Shown: positions 9,218 through 22,484, counted from the stretch's first letter. The stretch is DNA of 64,000 nt from an uncultured Candidatus Nitrosopumilus sp. (GCA_951812655.1 OX638319.1:1589620-1653619), one strand, 5' to 3'. Translations and numbers: made by a program. Notes: generated by a model not told the origin, from the sequence alone.

Positions 9218-9237
9218 AATGATCATCGCGCATAGTC
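9218..9237 (-). other. 23S rRNA processing stem, 3' arm
   Basis: These 20 bases pair with 12268-12287 without a gap, with two positions as G-U wobble, and so enclose the 23S gene. Between this helix and the terminal 23S helix (9248-9255 with 12250-12257) there is a 10 x 10 internal loop in which short pairings are possible. Archaeal rRNA is usually cut at a bulge-helix-bulge in this place. The loop here does not form the textbook 3-4-3 geometry by eye. Confidence 0.7.
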
Positions 9238-9247
9238 TCTATGTAAG

Positions 9248-12257
<3,010 letters not shown>

Positions 12258-12267
12258 CATATTACAC

Positions 12268-12287
12268 GACTATGCACGACGATCATT
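12268..12287 (-). other. 23S rRNA processing stem, 5' arm
   Basis: It pairs with 9218-9237 (20 continuous base pairs, two of them G-U) to bring the ends of the 23S precursor together. Confidence 0.7.
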
Positions 12288-12361
12288 GCAAGCCTCAGGT
12301 TAAGGCCCACTACATCCTTCATACACCACTTTCGTGGTGCATTGCATCGATGGTTTAATGC

Positions 12362-12378
12362 GAAGATTATGTACACCC
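12362..12378 (-). other. 16S rRNA processing stem, 3' arm
   Basis: These 17 bases match the reverse complement of 13922-13938 apart from two positions that become G-U pairs, giving the expected helix around the 16S gene. Confidence 0.7.
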
Positions 12379-12394
12379 GTACACTTTCCATGTC

Positions 12395-13867
<1,473 letters not shown>

Positions 13868-13921
13868 CTGATTGTAAATTTTGATTATTGAAGTACTTCT
13901 GTACTTATATTTGGAATTGAC

Positions 13922-13938
13922 GGATGCACATAATCTTC
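13922..13938 (-). other. 16S rRNA processing stem, 5' arm
   Basis: It pairs with 12362-12378 in the precursor RNA. It lies about 55 bases before the 16S 5' end. Confidence 0.7.
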
Positions 13939-14080
13939 ACATTTCAGATCTAATTCTGCAATTAGATCCTCATCTTGTATGCGTAACTGGAGGCCCATGA
14001 ATCACAAAATGGCATATTGCCATACTTCATCACAAGCGCCGCCTATTGCGTTACGTATGCAGAGTTCGTAGAATGAAGAA

Positions 14081-14090
14081 TCCATATAAA
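14081..14090 (-). promoter_or_regulatory. Putative TATA box of the rRNA operon
   Basis: On the minus strand TTTATATGGA is a good archaeal TATA element. It would start transcription near 14055-14062, giving a leader of about 190 bases that contains the 16S processing arm. No other TATA-like sequence stands out between 13939 and 14228. Confidence 0.5.
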
Positions 14091-14228
14091 CCATACGTGA
14101 AATTGTGCCTGATCGATGAAAAAAATTGAAAAAATTACATGTTTTATCTTCAACCGGTTTTCAGGAAAAACAAGAAAATAGAACTTTCAGTTTCTCAATG
14201 ATTAAAATTGCAGATCCCATTTTGAAAG

Positions 14229-15524
14229 ATGGTTTTGAGAAACTATCAGGCAGAATACAAGAAAAAAACGAGGGGATCGGCTAAAATATTTGCAAAGTCA
14301 TTAAAACTTCACGTAAACGGAGTAAGTCACAACATCAGATACTATGATCCATACCCATTTGTCGTAAAGTCATCAAGGGGAAAAAGCTTGATCGATGTGG
14401 ACGATAACAGGTACACTGATTACTGGATGGGTCATTGGTCGTTGATACTAGGACACAGTCCAAAAAAGGTCAAATCATTATTGAAAAATCAGATCGAAAA
14501 GAGTTGGATGTATGGAACAGTGAATGAGCAAACAGTAAAGCTATCAGAGTTGATTTCTAAAGCAGTACCTGTAGCTGAAAAAATTCGCTACGTTACATCA
14601 GGTACCGAAGCTACAATGTACGCAGTAAGACTGGCAAGATCTGTAACGGGAAAGCAAATCATTGCGAAGATCGATGGAGGATGGCACGGATACACATCAG
14701 ACTTGCTAAAGTCTGTCAACTGGCCATTTTCAGAATCAGAAAGCAGCGGGATTGTCAATGAAGAAAAAATTGTATCCATCCCATTCAACGATCTGGAAGG
14801 ATCTATGAAAATTTTGAAAAAACACGCATTGAATTTGGCGGGTGTGATCATCGAGCCAGTTCTGGGAGGAGCAGGATGCATTCCAGCAACCAAGGAATAC
14901 CTCAAAGGAATTCAAGAATTTATTCACAAAAACGAATCATTGCTCATTTTAGATGAGATTGTCACAGGATTCAGATTCAGATACGGATGCCTGTATCCCA
15001 CAATGAAACTAGATCCGGACATAGTAACTTTGGGCAAAATAGTCGGAGGAGGCATGGCCATAGGAGTGGTTTGTGGTAAACGTGAGATAATGGAATATGC
15101 AGATACAAATGACAAGAAAAAATCAGAGAGAAGCTATATCGGAGGAGGCACCTTTTCTGCAAATCCAGCTTCCATGACAACGGGATTTGCAACATTGACG
15201 GAATTAAAAAATAAAAGATCCACATATGAAAAGATCAACAAATTGGGAGAGTATGCCAGAAAAGAACTCGGCAAGACTTCAGATGGAAAAGCGATAATCA
15301 CAGGCAAGGGATCATTGTTTATGACTCATTTTGTAAAGGACGGAGTTACCGAGATTGCCAATGCATCGCAAGCATCAATGTGCGACATTAAAGCACTACA
15401 TGATCATCATTTTAAATTGATAGCACGTGATGGAATATTCTTTTTGCCAGGAAAACTTGGAGCCATTTCAGATACGCATACAAAACAGGACATCAAGGAA
15501 ATGGTTTCAGCATATTTTACATGA
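14229..15524 (+). CDS. Class III aminotransferase, glutamate-1-semialdehyde aminomutase-like
   Basis: The 431-residue PLP enzyme has the class III pattern: [14 protein letters not shown] near residue 123, [10 protein letters not shown] near 240 and the PLP-binding lysine in [14 protein letters not shown] near 270. Overall it resembles glutamate-1-semialdehyde 2,1-aminomutase (HemL), which makes 5-aminolevulinate for haem and cobamide synthesis. The long Lys/Arg-rich N-terminus and the absence of other hem genes leave open that it is a HemL-like enzyme with another substrate. It is transcribed away from the rRNA operon. Confidence 0.82.
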   Translation: MVLRNYQAEYKKKTRGSAKIFAKSLKLHVNGVSHNIRYYDPYPFVVKSSRGKSLIDVDDNRYTDYWMGHWSLILGHSPKKVKSLLKNQIEKSWMYGTVNEQTVKLSELISKAVPVAEKIRYVTSGTEATMYAVRLARSVTGKQIIAKIDGGWHGYTSDLLKSVNWPFSESESSGIVNEEKIVSIPFNDLEGSMKILKKHALNLAGVIIEPVLGGAGCIPATKEYLKGIQEFIHKNESLLILDEIVTGFRFRYGCLYPTMKLDPDIVTLGKIVGGGMAIGVVCGKREIMEYADTNDKKKSERSYIGGGTFSANPASMTTGFATLTELKNKRSTYEKINKLGEYARKELGKTSDGKAIITGKGSLFMTHFVKDGVTEIANASQASMCDIKALHDHHFKLIARDGIFFLPGKLGAISDTHTKQDIKEMVSAYFT

Positions 15525-15534
15525 TCCTTAAAAA

Positions 15535-15891
15535 TTAATTTTTTAGGTTCTTTCGCCACAAAATTAATCGGTTGAATGTATCAAGGAAGTCCGAAGACCT
15601 CGTAGTGATATGAACATGTGCAGAAAGTTCTCCAAAATTAGCTTCCAATATCATAGTACACTCATCTTTAAAAAAAGGCACAGATATGCCAATTTTTTTT
15701 AGAGAATTGAAGGTATAATCTTCAATTTGAACGGATTCCTCGCTTACCAAGATTTTCTTTTTGTGAGGATTTTTGTTAATCAAATCGTCCAGATTTCTTT
15801 TTGTGGAATCATCCCATGGCAGAGAATCCTGAGGCCACCTATGTACATGAACCTTGTCTGCAAGATATTGTATTTCAGACTCAACCAACAA
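15535..15891 (-). CDS. Conserved-looking protein of unknown function
   Basis: I do not recognise this 118-residue protein. It has no signal peptide or membrane helix and mixes alpha and beta segments (VHVHRWPQDS, ANFGELSAHVHITTRSSDFLD). Its stop lies 10 bases from that of the aminotransferase gene, in convergent orientation. Codon use looks like that of the neighbours, so it is probably real. Confidence 0.55.
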   Translation of the reverse strand: MLVESEIQYLADKVHVHRWPQDSLPWDDSTKRNLDDLINKNPHKKKILVSEESVQIEDYTFNSLKKIGISVPFFKDECTMILEANFGELSAHVHITTRSSDFLDTFNRLILWRKNLKN

Positions 15892-16008
15892 TCAGAATAG
15901 ATCCAGAATTCAAATTAAGCCTATCTAAGACTCAAAAAATTTGAACGTAAGAACAACCTTCAAACTTGAAAATCACGAGTTAATGAAAAACAGTTAACTT
16001 CATGCATC

Positions 16009-16140
16009 ATGTTTGGAATGGAATTATTTTACGGACTTCGGGATTTTCATCAACCAAATAATGCAAGTTTTCAACTACGTTTTATTTTTAAAGATGGAGA
16101 AGTTCAGAAGTTTGCACGCCAAAATGGATTTGAAGAATAG
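16009..16140 (+). CDS. Possible small protein of 43 residues
   Basis: An ATG-to-TAG frame encodes MFGMELFYGLRDFHQPNNAS and a basic second half (LRFIFKDGEVQKFARQNGFEE). Composition is protein-like and no other gene lies in the 373-base gap between 15891 and 16265. I know no family for it and no clear promoter was found, so it may be chance. Confidence 0.3.
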   Translation: MFGMELFYGLRDFHQPNNASFQLRFIFKDGEVQKFARQNGFEE

Positions 16141-16264
16141 GTAACGTGTAAAAACAATTCCAGAATCATGCTTTGATGCGTAAAAAGGAATGAAAATTAA
16201 TTAAAAATGCAAAGAATGGTTTTCACAGCCAAACTTTCATTAATTATGCCATTTTAGGCTCGTT

Positions 16265-17086
16265 ATGGGCCTATTTGGAGGCAAAGAGAATACCGAAGAT
16301 ATGATGTACAAGGCCATGTCCTTAATGGAAAAAAATCATCCAAAGGGAGCAATTCCATTGTTTAACAAAATCATCAAACAGGAACCTGAAAATATATCAG
16401 CAATATTCAACAAAGGTCTAGCACTCAACCAAATTAAAAAATACAGTGACGCAATCACGTGCTTTGACAAATTAATAGAGATCAATCCAAAAGATTCCCA
16501 GGCCTTCAACAACAAAGGGATATCTATGGCAGAGAATGGAAACATACAAGCAGCTGCAGAATGCTACGACAAAGCAATAGAAGTGGATCCAAAAAATGCC
16601 GCATCGTATTTCAACAAAGGGGTGTTACTTGACAAACTTCAAGAGAGAGAGGAGGCGATAGAAGTGCTGGAGAAAGCAATTTCAATTGATCCAAGGAAAC
16701 CTAACGCGTTGTTCTACAAGGGAATCATACTAGGCAAAATGAAAAAGCACGAAGAGTCTCTGAATTGTTTTGACAGGGTGTACAAAAAACACCCGAGTCA
16801 CATGGATGCTTTTTTTCACAAAGGAATAGAACTGGCGGAGTTGGGAAGGCATGAAAAGGCACTGGAAATTTTCGACAAAATTTTATCGAAGCACAAAGAC
16901 AACGTGAACATCATCTATGCAAAATCCAGAAGTAAGGCGGAGTTGGGAATGTATCCAGAATCACTGGAATTGCTAAAACAGGCAGTGTCAAAAAATCCCA
17001 AAACCATCAGGGCATGGGCAAAGGAAGAACCGATATTTACAAAATTGCACAACGATGAGAAGTTCAGAAAACTGGTAAAGCTATAA
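16265..17086 (+). CDS. Tetratricopeptide repeat protein
   Basis: The 273-residue protein is made of about seven TPR units of 34 residues, with typical cores such as AIFNKGLALNQIKKYSDAIT, AFNNKGISMAENGNIQAAAE and ALFYKGIILGKMKKHEESLN. TPRs form a protein-binding superhelix. There is no signal peptide, so it is probably cytosolic. The partner is unknown. It ends inside the last codons of the convergent gene at 17081-17788. Confidence 0.88.
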   Translation: MGLFGGKENTEDMMYKAMSLMEKNHPKGAIPLFNKIIKQEPENISAIFNKGLALNQIKKYSDAITCFDKLIEINPKDSQAFNNKGISMAENGNIQAAAECYDKAIEVDPKNAASYFNKGVLLDKLQEREEAIEVLEKAISIDPRKPNALFYKGIILGKMKKHEESLNCFDRVYKKHPSHMDAFFHKGIELAELGRHEKALEIFDKILSKHKDNVNIIYAKSRSKAELGMYPESLELLKQAVSKNPKTIRAWAKEEPIFTKLHNDEKFRKLVKL

Positions 17087-17788
17087 TATTTTCTTCCTTA
17101 CGGCGTCTATGCGAATGATTCCGACCTTCTTTTTTGGTCCAACCAACCTCGCTTCAAATATTGGCACATAGACTTCCATGACATCTCCCAGTACAAACTC
17201 CTCATTAAGATCCCTAACGTCAGATTCCAGTGGCTTTTTTAGCTGCGTTTGCAATTTGGATATAGCTGTCTCGTAGTCTATTTCTGATTTTTTTACATTT
17301 GACGCATTTTCGTCCAAGAGCCTCTTCGGATAGTTTTCCACAGTTTTGGAGTTTATCTTGAACGGGAACTTGATCTCTCTCCCATGATGATCAAACGTCA
17401 GTTCGTCATCTTCTTCAACGAAAACATGTTCTTCTAACTTCAAATCAATTTTGTTTTTCCCCCTCTTGCCAGCAAATGCCTTTTTGATCCCAGATTTGGT
17501 TCGTACTGGAAAAATTCCACTGCCCAGCGAAATTTCGCTCACGTTTGAGTCAACAGATATCGAATGGGAGGCTTTTCTAAAGTAATCTGCGGCATATTTT
17601 CCAGAAACTGTCAACAGACACTCATAGTACAGTTTCAAAGAATGAACGTGCACATCGTCCTTTTTCGGCCTTGACAACAACGATTTGAACAGGGAGGTCT
17701 TCTTCTGATCCACTGTTAATGCAGCATCATCATCGTCCATGTTTTTTCTTAAAACCACAATCTTTGCCTCATGCGCTGTTTTAACCAA
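17081..17788 (-). CDS. Hypothetical protein
   Basis: This 235-residue soluble protein is not one I recognise. It is rich in Lys, Asp and Glu and ends in a beta-rich part (EFVLGDVMEVYVPIFEARLVG). An alternative start at an ATG at 17740 (MDDDDAALTV) would remove 16 residues. The gene overlaps the TPR gene by 6 bases at their 3' ends. Confidence 0.6.
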   Translation of the reverse strand: MVKTAHEAKIVVLRKNMDDDDAALTVDQKKTSLFKSLLSRPKKDDVHVHSLKLYYECLLTVSGKYAADYFRKASHSISVDSNVSEISLGSGIFPVRTKSGIKKAFAGKRGKNKIDLKLEEHVFVEEDDELTFDHHGREIKFPFKINSKTVENYPKRLLDENASNVKKSEIDYETAISKLQTQLKKPLESDVRDLNEEFVLGDVMEVYVPIFEARLVGPKKKVGIIRIDAVRKKIL

Positions 17789-17869
17789 GATTATTCAAAA
17801 TACGCCATTCAATCTATTTAATCAGTTCTGAGAAGAAAGAAATAATACATTTAAAATCAGATCAAAGTC

Positions 17870-18232
17870 ATGGGAAACAAAAAAGGCGGATATATTGACA
17901 AGTTTCTGAAGAAAGCAGACAAAGCGATTCAGGAAGGCGTCAAGAAGGCCGATGAGGTGCTGGAAGAAGCAGTCGAGCTGGGTTCCATGACGGCAAAACA
18001 GGCATCAAAGACAAGCAAAGAGCTGCACAGTCAAGCAAAGAAGGAGAGCGAGGCCCTGCAGAAAAAAGGGTTAGAGAAGATCAGCGGAGGCATATCCACA
18101 GCAAAGAAGGCAACATCAAACACTCATGACGACCTGGAGATACTAAGAAAGCTAGGCAAATTAAGAAAAACAGATGTGATTACTGAAGAAGAATTCAAAG
18201 CAAAGAAAAAGAAAATCTTGGAAAGGATATAA
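17870..18232 (+). CDS. Helical protein with a C-terminal SHOCT motif
   Basis: The 120-residue protein is almost wholly helical and Lys/Glu/Ala-rich with coiled-coil character in residues 5-80. The last 30 residues (LRKLGKLRKTDVITEEEFKA) match the SHOCT pattern: a short helix, a turn with an acidic EEEF, then a Lys-rich helix. SHOCT motifs often mediate oligomerisation. Its stop directly abuts the TTG start of the cupin gene at 18233, so the two are probably co-transcribed. Confidence 0.7.
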   Translation: MGNKKGGYIDKFLKKADKAIQEGVKKADEVLEEAVELGSMTAKQASKTSKELHSQAKKESEALQKKGLEKISGGISTAKKATSNTHDDLEILRKLGKLRKTDVITEEEFKAKKKKILERI

Positions 18233-18715
18233 TTGGAAAAATCAAACATTCACGGATCAAACGACAAAAGAGATGTGAATCCAAACTGGTTTACAAGTAA
18301 AACTTGGATGAAGGTGCTATCAGATAAAATCGAATCCAAGGATCAGGACATCTACCACGTTCATTTTGAAAAGGGTTCAAGAACAAAACTTCACCAACAT
18401 AATGGGAATCAAGTACTGATAGGGGTAAAGGGAAAAGGAAGCCTAGAGATATTCAAAAAGAAGGGCAACCTCAACACGGGTTTCAGAATTAAGAAAGTAA
18501 AGCGAATTTCTCTCAACGAGGGAGACATCGTCCACATACCTGCAAAAACACTCCACACACACGGTTCAATCGATAAGAAAAAGGAATTTTCTCACATCGC
18601 AATCAACATTCTTTCAAGAAAAAATTCAGCATACAAGACAGCATGGTATGAATCCGAAGTTAGAAAAGGAAAAAAGGGGACAAGGGAAACATTTTACGAC
18701 ATAATAAAAGACTAG
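18233..18715 (+). CDS. Cupin-domain protein
   Basis: The 160-residue protein carries a cupin barrel. Motif 1 is approximated by FEKGSRTKLHQHNGNQVLIG and motif 2 by EGDIVHIPAKTLHTHG, with histidines that could hold a metal. The start is TTG, immediately after the TAA of the SHOCT gene. No later start gives a better fit because the N-terminal HGSNDKRDVNPNWFTSKTW is needed for the usual cupin lead-in. Function is unknown; many such small cupins bind metals or small organic acids. Confidence 0.75.
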   Translation: MEKSNIHGSNDKRDVNPNWFTSKTWMKVLSDKIESKDQDIYHVHFEKGSRTKLHQHNGNQVLIGVKGKGSLEIFKKKGNLNTGFRIKKVKRISLNEGDIVHIPAKTLHTHGSIDKKKEFSHIAINILSRKNSAYKTAWYESEVRKGKKGTRETFYDIIKD

Positions 18716-19004
18716 AAAACACCAAAGCAGAACAAACAATCATGAGAATTGCTCTTTAGGTTTTTCAGCCACACGATATAACTGCCAAATCAGTAAAACG
18801 ACAAAACAGTTCATTGAAATGCAAGAGATGGTAGGCACGTATTAGTTAAAAAATCTGTAAATTATACAACATGCATAATTTCAAAAACACGAATTCACAT
18901 CTAAACAGAATCCAGACAGAACACCAGTTTCACAGGACTGCAAGGTTTGAAACTACAGCATCTTACATACCGCGCAAAATGAGCACAGGGTGAATTCTCA
19001 GATT
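18716..19004. other. Intergenic gap
   Basis: I see nothing coding in these 289 AT-rich bases between convergent genes. Confidence 0.4.
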
Positions 19005-19457
19005 TTAATTGCAATCAGATGCCCAAGACTCTACAGAAAATTCACTGTACCTGCAGGAGATTTCATCAAGGATTCCATGATTGGATGTGATCAGAGACTG
19101 ATTAAGATTTACGCCCTTGCAAGTGATTTTTGCCATCATTGCATCATAATTTCCATTTAGTTGAAGATCATCCTCATCAACAAGAATTGATGAACCTACA
19201 GGGCATACGGATTCCACGTATTCTCTTGATTCATCCCCATCAGATTCATGTAGTTCGGATACAGATACAAGTGAAAACTCAATTAATTGTCCATCAGCAT
19301 CCAGTATGGCATTGCCATTCACCACTTCAGCAACTGTTGTGGAATAGCATTTCCCCTTTTCTTCTGAGCAATCCAAAGAATCCACGACGGCGTACGAATA
19401 GATCATGTAGCCAAAAGAAATCGCAATCAGAGATACAAGCAAGATTTTGGAATTCAA
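19005..19457 (-). CDS. Secreted, degenerate staphylococcal-nuclease-like protein
   Basis: The 150-residue protein starts with a signal or anchor helix (ILLVSLIAISFGYMIYSYAV). The rest follows the SNase plan: an AEVVNGNAILDADG strand pair where active enzymes have V.DGDT, a CPVGSSILVDEDD strand, NYDAMMAKITC, GVNLNQSLIT and the late CRYSEFSVESWASDC. The catalytic Arg and Glu of active nucleases are not found at their places, so this is probably a non-catalytic member. Six cysteines suggest disulphides outside the cell. Confidence 0.6.
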   Translation of the reverse strand: MNSKILLVSLIAISFGYMIYSYAVVDSLDCSEEKGKCYSTTVAEVVNGNAILDADGQLIEFSLVSVSELHESDGDESREYVESVCPVGSSILVDEDDLQLNGNYDAMMAKITCKGVNLNQSLITSNHGILDEISCRYSEFSVESWASDCN

Positions 19458-19600
19458 CCCTATGACGTTTTAGAGACAAGGATTTATGATTAGTGGTCTC
19501 CTATATCTACAGTATTTTTATAATATTTAGGCATCCTAAATCATAATGCAGAAATTCACATCAAGACAGAAAATTAAGGTTGCAAAAAGAGATTAGAAAA

Positions 19601-19963
19601 ATGTCAATACGACGAGATTTTGAAATCAATTCAATTGACGGGAATGAAGGGACACAGATCAAACAGTACTTCCACCCAGATAGTCATTTGGAAGACATAG
19701 ATTACAGCCTTGCACAATTTACACTAGAATCAGGAAAAAGATCCAAACTTCACAAGATGCTCTCATCAGAAGTTTACTATATTTTGGAAGGAGAGGGAAT
19801 GATACACATTGACGGAAAAACTTTCAACGTGAAGAAAAATGATTCGGCGTATGTTCCCCCAAATTCCAAACAATACATCAAAAACCTAGGAAAGGACGAT
19901 TTGAAGTTCCTATGCATTGTTCAACCCGGATGGAATGCCAACGATGAGATTCTGTTGGAATAA
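19601..19963 (+). CDS. Cupin-domain protein
   Basis: This 120-residue protein is a single cupin barrel: LESGKRSKLHKMLSSEVYYI and EGEGMIHIDGK form motif 1, and VKKNDSAYVPPNSKQYIKN forms motif 2. The metal ligands are incomplete compared with classic cupins. A longer frame starts at a TTG at 19580, but the ATG at 19601 (MSIRRDFEINSI) fits better. It lies 21 bases before the DnaJ-ferredoxin gene and may share its transcript. Confidence 0.78.
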   Translation: MSIRRDFEINSIDGNEGTQIKQYFHPDSHLEDIDYSLAQFTLESGKRSKLHKMLSSEVYYILEGEGMIHIDGKTFNVKKNDSAYVPPNSKQYIKNLGKDDLKFLCIVQPGWNANDEILLE

Positions 19964-19984
19964 GTTGGTCCTGACAGAAATCAC

Positions 19985-20698
19985 ATGAAACCGTTTTTAA
20001 CATATGACAAATCTCTATTGCTAGTGAACACGTATCAAGCAATCAAAGTACTAAATGTGGATAAAAATGCGTCTCAAGAGGAGATCAAAGCAGCGTATAG
20101 GAAGCTCGCGCTAGAAGTACATCCTGACAAGAACAAAGAAAAGAACGAGGATTCAGAGTTCAAGAAGATTACAGAAGCTTACACTTACCTTAAAAAAAAT
20201 CCCAATGAAAGGACGGGTTTGGACATACAAGATGCCACCAGAACAAAGGCAAAAAGAGACGTAAAAAGAAGGCCCCAATGGGGAGCACCAGAAGACGGAA
20301 GCATACCAGAACAAGACTGGGGAAAATATACGCGCGAATTTGAAGAGGGAGACCCTACTTTCTGGAAGGAATATGAGAGAAAATTTTGGGAAGATTACAA
20401 CGCACGTGTTCGTCCGGACGGGAGAAACGGAGAATATGAAAAAGCCAGAGAACCAGACAAGCAACCAAATGTGTTCGTAGATGTGGACAAAACCCTGTGC
20501 ATAGGTTGTTGCAGTTGCGAGATTATCGCCCCTGATGTTTTTGAAATCAACAAGTCGTGCAGATCAAACCCAAAATCAACAGTGATCAACCAAAAGGGAG
20601 CAGGAATCAACAAAATCATGAACGCTGCAGAAACATGTCCAACAAAAGCTATCAGAGTAGAGGATGTAGATACAAAAGAAAAACTGTTTCCTCACTGA
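19985..20698 (+). CDS. DnaJ domain-ferredoxin fusion protein
   Basis: The 237-residue protein joins a J domain (residues about 15-75) with the HPD motif at 46-48 ([11 protein letters not shown]) to a C-terminal ferredoxin (residues about 158-237). The ferredoxin has [16 protein letters not shown] and a distal [10 protein letters not shown], enough for a 4Fe-4S cluster. The J domain would stimulate a DnaK-type chaperone. DnaJ-Fer proteins are known from plant and algal plastids and from Thaumarchaeota, for which transfer has been proposed. A redox-controlled chaperone function is inferred. It is convergent with the HIT gene. Confidence 0.88.
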   Translation: MKPFLTYDKSLLLVNTYQAIKVLNVDKNASQEEIKAAYRKLALEVHPDKNKEKNEDSEFKKITEAYTYLKKNPNERTGLDIQDATRTKAKRDVKRRPQWGAPEDGSIPEQDWGKYTREFEEGDPTFWKEYERKFWEDYNARVRPDGRNGEYEKAREPDKQPNVFVDVDKTLCIGCCSCEIIAPDVFEINKSCRSNPKSTVINQKGAGINKIMNAAETCPTKAIRVEDVDTKEKLFPH

Positions 20699-21108
20699 GC
20701 TCTCAACTTTTCCCACATATCATCCGATTCAGAATCGGATAAACTCAAATCAGAGTCAAACATAGTATGGACCGCACCTGCCGAGTCATCCAGACTCCGA
20801 GGAATTAGGTGCACATGCACGTGTGGCACTTCCTGTCCAGCATTTTTTCCGTTATGAACAGCCATCAAAGTAGCACCGGAGATAGAATCAACTTTTGGCA
20901 TCATGGTGTAGACAAGTGAGAACAAATCATCGTATTCATCCACACACATATCTTGGATTTTTTCGTGGTGGTTTTTTGGAATCACAAGTACGTGTCCTTT
21001 TGCCAAAGGAAATGCATCTAGAAACGAAACCGAGTGAGGAGTTTCGCTTAGAAATTTAGCAGGGATCTCACCGGAAATAATTTTACAAAAAGTGCAATCC
21101 ATGTTCAC
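20692..21108 (-). CDS. HIT-family nucleotide hydrolase or transferase
   Basis: The 138-residue protein has the histidine triad HVHVHLIPR near residues 96-104 and the N-terminal [15 protein letters not shown] typical of the HIT/HinT group. These enzymes cleave nucleoside phosphoramidates or related nucleotides through a His-AMP intermediate. The start may be the internal ATG (MDCTFCK, residue 3). The stop overlaps the DnaJ-ferredoxin gene by 7 bases. Confidence 0.9.
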   Translation of the reverse strand: MNMDCTFCKIISGEIPAKFLSETPHSVSFLDAFPLAKGHVLVIPKNHHEKIQDMCVDEYDDLFSLVYTMMPKVDSISGATLMAVHNGKNAGQEVPHVHVHLIPRSLDDSAGAVHTMFDSDLSLSDSESDDMWEKLRAQ

Positions 21109-21141
21109 ATGACAACATGCTTTGAAATATTAAATCATCTA

Positions 21142-21420
21142 TCAAGGATTTACAACGGTGGCCCACGCGAGTCCATCACCGAACTTGATTGTGACCTCAT
21201 CGCCAGAGCTAAAAGAACAGTCCTCAATGATTTTCGGAACACTGTCAGATGTTTCAACATAACATGTTCCACCATCATTCGTAAGTATAACTACATCTTC
21301 ATACACGTCTTCGCGGATCAGGTTCCAGAAAGGGAAAATCACAGTGGATAAAACGATTCCGGCAGCAACAAACGCGCCTACAGCTACCAAGCTGGTTTTT
21401 TGGCTTGAGTTTAACTCCAT
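21142..21420 (-). CDS. Small membrane-anchored protein
   Basis: The ATG at 21420 (MELNSSQKTSLVAVGAF) lies two bases behind the TAA of the zinc-finger gene (TAA-T-ATG). The 92-residue product has one N-terminal transmembrane helix (about residues 9-32) and a small beta-rich domain with two cysteines (GGTCYVET, IIEDCSFS). A longer frame from 21480 would overlap the upstream gene and is rejected. The family is unknown. Confidence 0.65.
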   Translation of the reverse strand: MELNSSQKTSLVAVGAFVAAGIVLSTVIFPFWNLIREDVYEDVVILTNDGGTCYVETSDSVPKIIEDCSFSSGDEVTIKFGDGLAWATVVNP

Positions 21421-21421
21421 A

Positions 21422-21589
21422 TTACCAAGTGCCGCCATCGCCAGCGTTCGGATCCATCTTCTTTTCAGGTATATTTCCATGAGCCTTTTTCATGTGTTTT
21501 TTCAAACGCTCAGGATCATGCAGTTCGGTTCCGCATACATCGCATTTGGTCTTATTCTCATCGTCTTTCTTTCGCTTGAACAGTCCCAT
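21422..21589 (-). CDS. Small C2H2-type zinc-finger protein
   Basis: Starting at ATG 21589 (MGLFKRKKDDENKTK) the protein has 55 residues with a single C2H2 finger, CDVCGTEL followed by HMKKAH. A longer start at 21613 is possible. Small one-finger proteins are common in thaumarchaea and may bind nucleic acid or protein. It is probably co-transcribed with the membrane protein that starts two bases after its stop. Confidence 0.75.
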   Translation of the reverse strand: MGLFKRKKDDENKTKCDVCGTELHDPERLKKHMKKAHGNIPEKKMDPNAGDGGTW

Positions 21590-21613
21590 AAAGTGACCAA
21601 CTTGCAAATACAT

Positions 21614-22024
21614 TAAAAATTATACTAATAACCCACAACTAGTTCCAATATACTACAAATGCGCATTCAGTACATAGAACATACAGACATTTAGACACTA
21701 GCGCGACTAATTTCACGAATAATAAAGCAAATGTTAGAACTATCACCAAAATACTGAACAGTTTTCGGTCTAAAGATCCATACACCTTTTGAATTGATCT
21801 TATGTGAACTTGCAAATATGTCAATGATCCGTAAGTAGAACGTCTTAAATCCAATTATCACCTATTGCATTCCTGGGATGGCGGCATGTCCTTTCGTGTT
21901 GTTTGATTTCATCTTGCTGTCCATCCAATCTAATTTTGTATGAATTAAAAATATGAGATAAAAAAACATGGACGATTGATAAGTCCTACGTGCACCTCTT
22001 AAGCAAAAAAGCACTATACATATC
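21614..22024. other. Intergenic gap
   Basis: No reliable gene is seen in these 411 bases. A 71-residue minus-strand frame at 21639-21854 has one hydrophobic stretch but an unlikely composition and is not accepted. Confidence 0.4.
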
Positions 22025-22153
22025 ATGAAATCAAACATGAAAAACCAATCAAAAGAAATCTCACTTACAGTAGATGGGATTTATGACAGAATGTCAAGCA
22101 CTTGGAGCAAAATCAGATCATCCAAGCTGACAGTCAGAGTAGGATCAGCATAG
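22025..22153 (+). CDS. Possible small protein of 42 residues
   Basis: ATG 22025 to TAG 22153 encodes a basic, Ser-rich peptide (MKSNMKNQSKEISLTVDGIY, then DRMSSTWSKIRSSKLTVRVG). The frame ends 25 bases before a strong hairpin with a T-rich loop, which supports a real transcript ending here. The family is unknown to me. Confidence 0.45.
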   Translation: MKSNMKNQSKEISLTVDGIYDRMSSTWSKIRSSKLTVRVGSA

Positions 22154-22178
22154 ATTAATCTTTGTGACAATCTGATGT

Positions 22179-22204
22179 GTGGGCTCCATTTTTTTTGAGC
22201 CCAC
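22179..22204 (+). terminator. Hairpin with T-rich loop
   Basis: GTGGGCTC and GAGCCCAC form a perfect 8-bp stem around a 10-base loop containing eight Ts. It stands 25 bases after the stop of the 42-residue frame. It could be a terminator or part of a small RNA. Confidence 0.5.
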
Positions 22205-22357
22205 TTCACCTACAACCACAGTTTCTTACAATTATGAAAATCAATAATCACACAATCAAGACAGGGACAAATACCAATTTTTCATTACATACATTGAAAT
22301 CATGTACGAAAACAAATCGTAATGAAATGATTTGAAACATTGTAGAATTCAATCCTC

Positions 22358-22431
22358 TGGGGACGATGGGATTCGAACCCATGACCTCCAGCACCCGAGG
22401 CTGGCAGTATGCCGAGCTAACCTATGTCCCC
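22358..22431 (-). tRNA. tRNA-Pro (anticodon CGG)
   Basis: The minus strand folds into a cloverleaf: acceptor GGGGACA with CGTCCCC, anticodon arm CCAGC-CTCGGGT-GCTGG with anticodon CGG, T arm ATGGG-TTCGAAT-CCCAT and discriminator A. Pair 7-66 is an A-C mismatch as read. No intron and no encoded CCA are seen. A TATA-like AAATATGG lies about 20-30 bases upstream. Confidence 0.92.
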
Positions 22432-22464
22432 ATCAAGGTGAAAATCAAATCCATATTTAATTTC

Positions 22465-22484
22465 ACAATCCTAATTGAGATTGT
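22465..22484. repeat. Inverted-repeat element, variant member (ACAATC-N8-GATTGT)
   Basis: The arms CACAATC and GATTGTA flank the 8-base spacer CTAATTGA. It lies 48 bases beyond the stop of the DoxX gene and just upstream of the tRNA-Pro promoter. Together with seven others it forms the family described in the findings; here the arm bases have changed in a compensated way (T-A to C-G). Confidence 0.55.

Larger units (their letters stand above)
12258..12394 (-). other. 16S-23S internal transcribed spacer without tRNA
   Basis: The spacer is only about 137 bases and has no tRNA-Ala, unlike many euryarchaea; thaumarchaea typically lack it. It contains the 3' arm of the 16S processing stem (12362-12378), a hairpin at 12324-12339 that folds as CACCAC-GAAA-GUGGUG with a GNRA tetraloop, and the 5' arm of the 23S processing stem (12268-12287). 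Confidence 0.8.

Noticed and set aside
12258-12394. tRNA in the 16S-23S spacer
   Set aside because: No cloverleaf is possible; the only strong structure is the short GNRA hairpin and the two processing arms.
21639-21854. 71-codon minus-strand frame with one hydrophobic stretch
   Set aside because: Composition and lack of context suggest a chance frame; no neighbour coupling.
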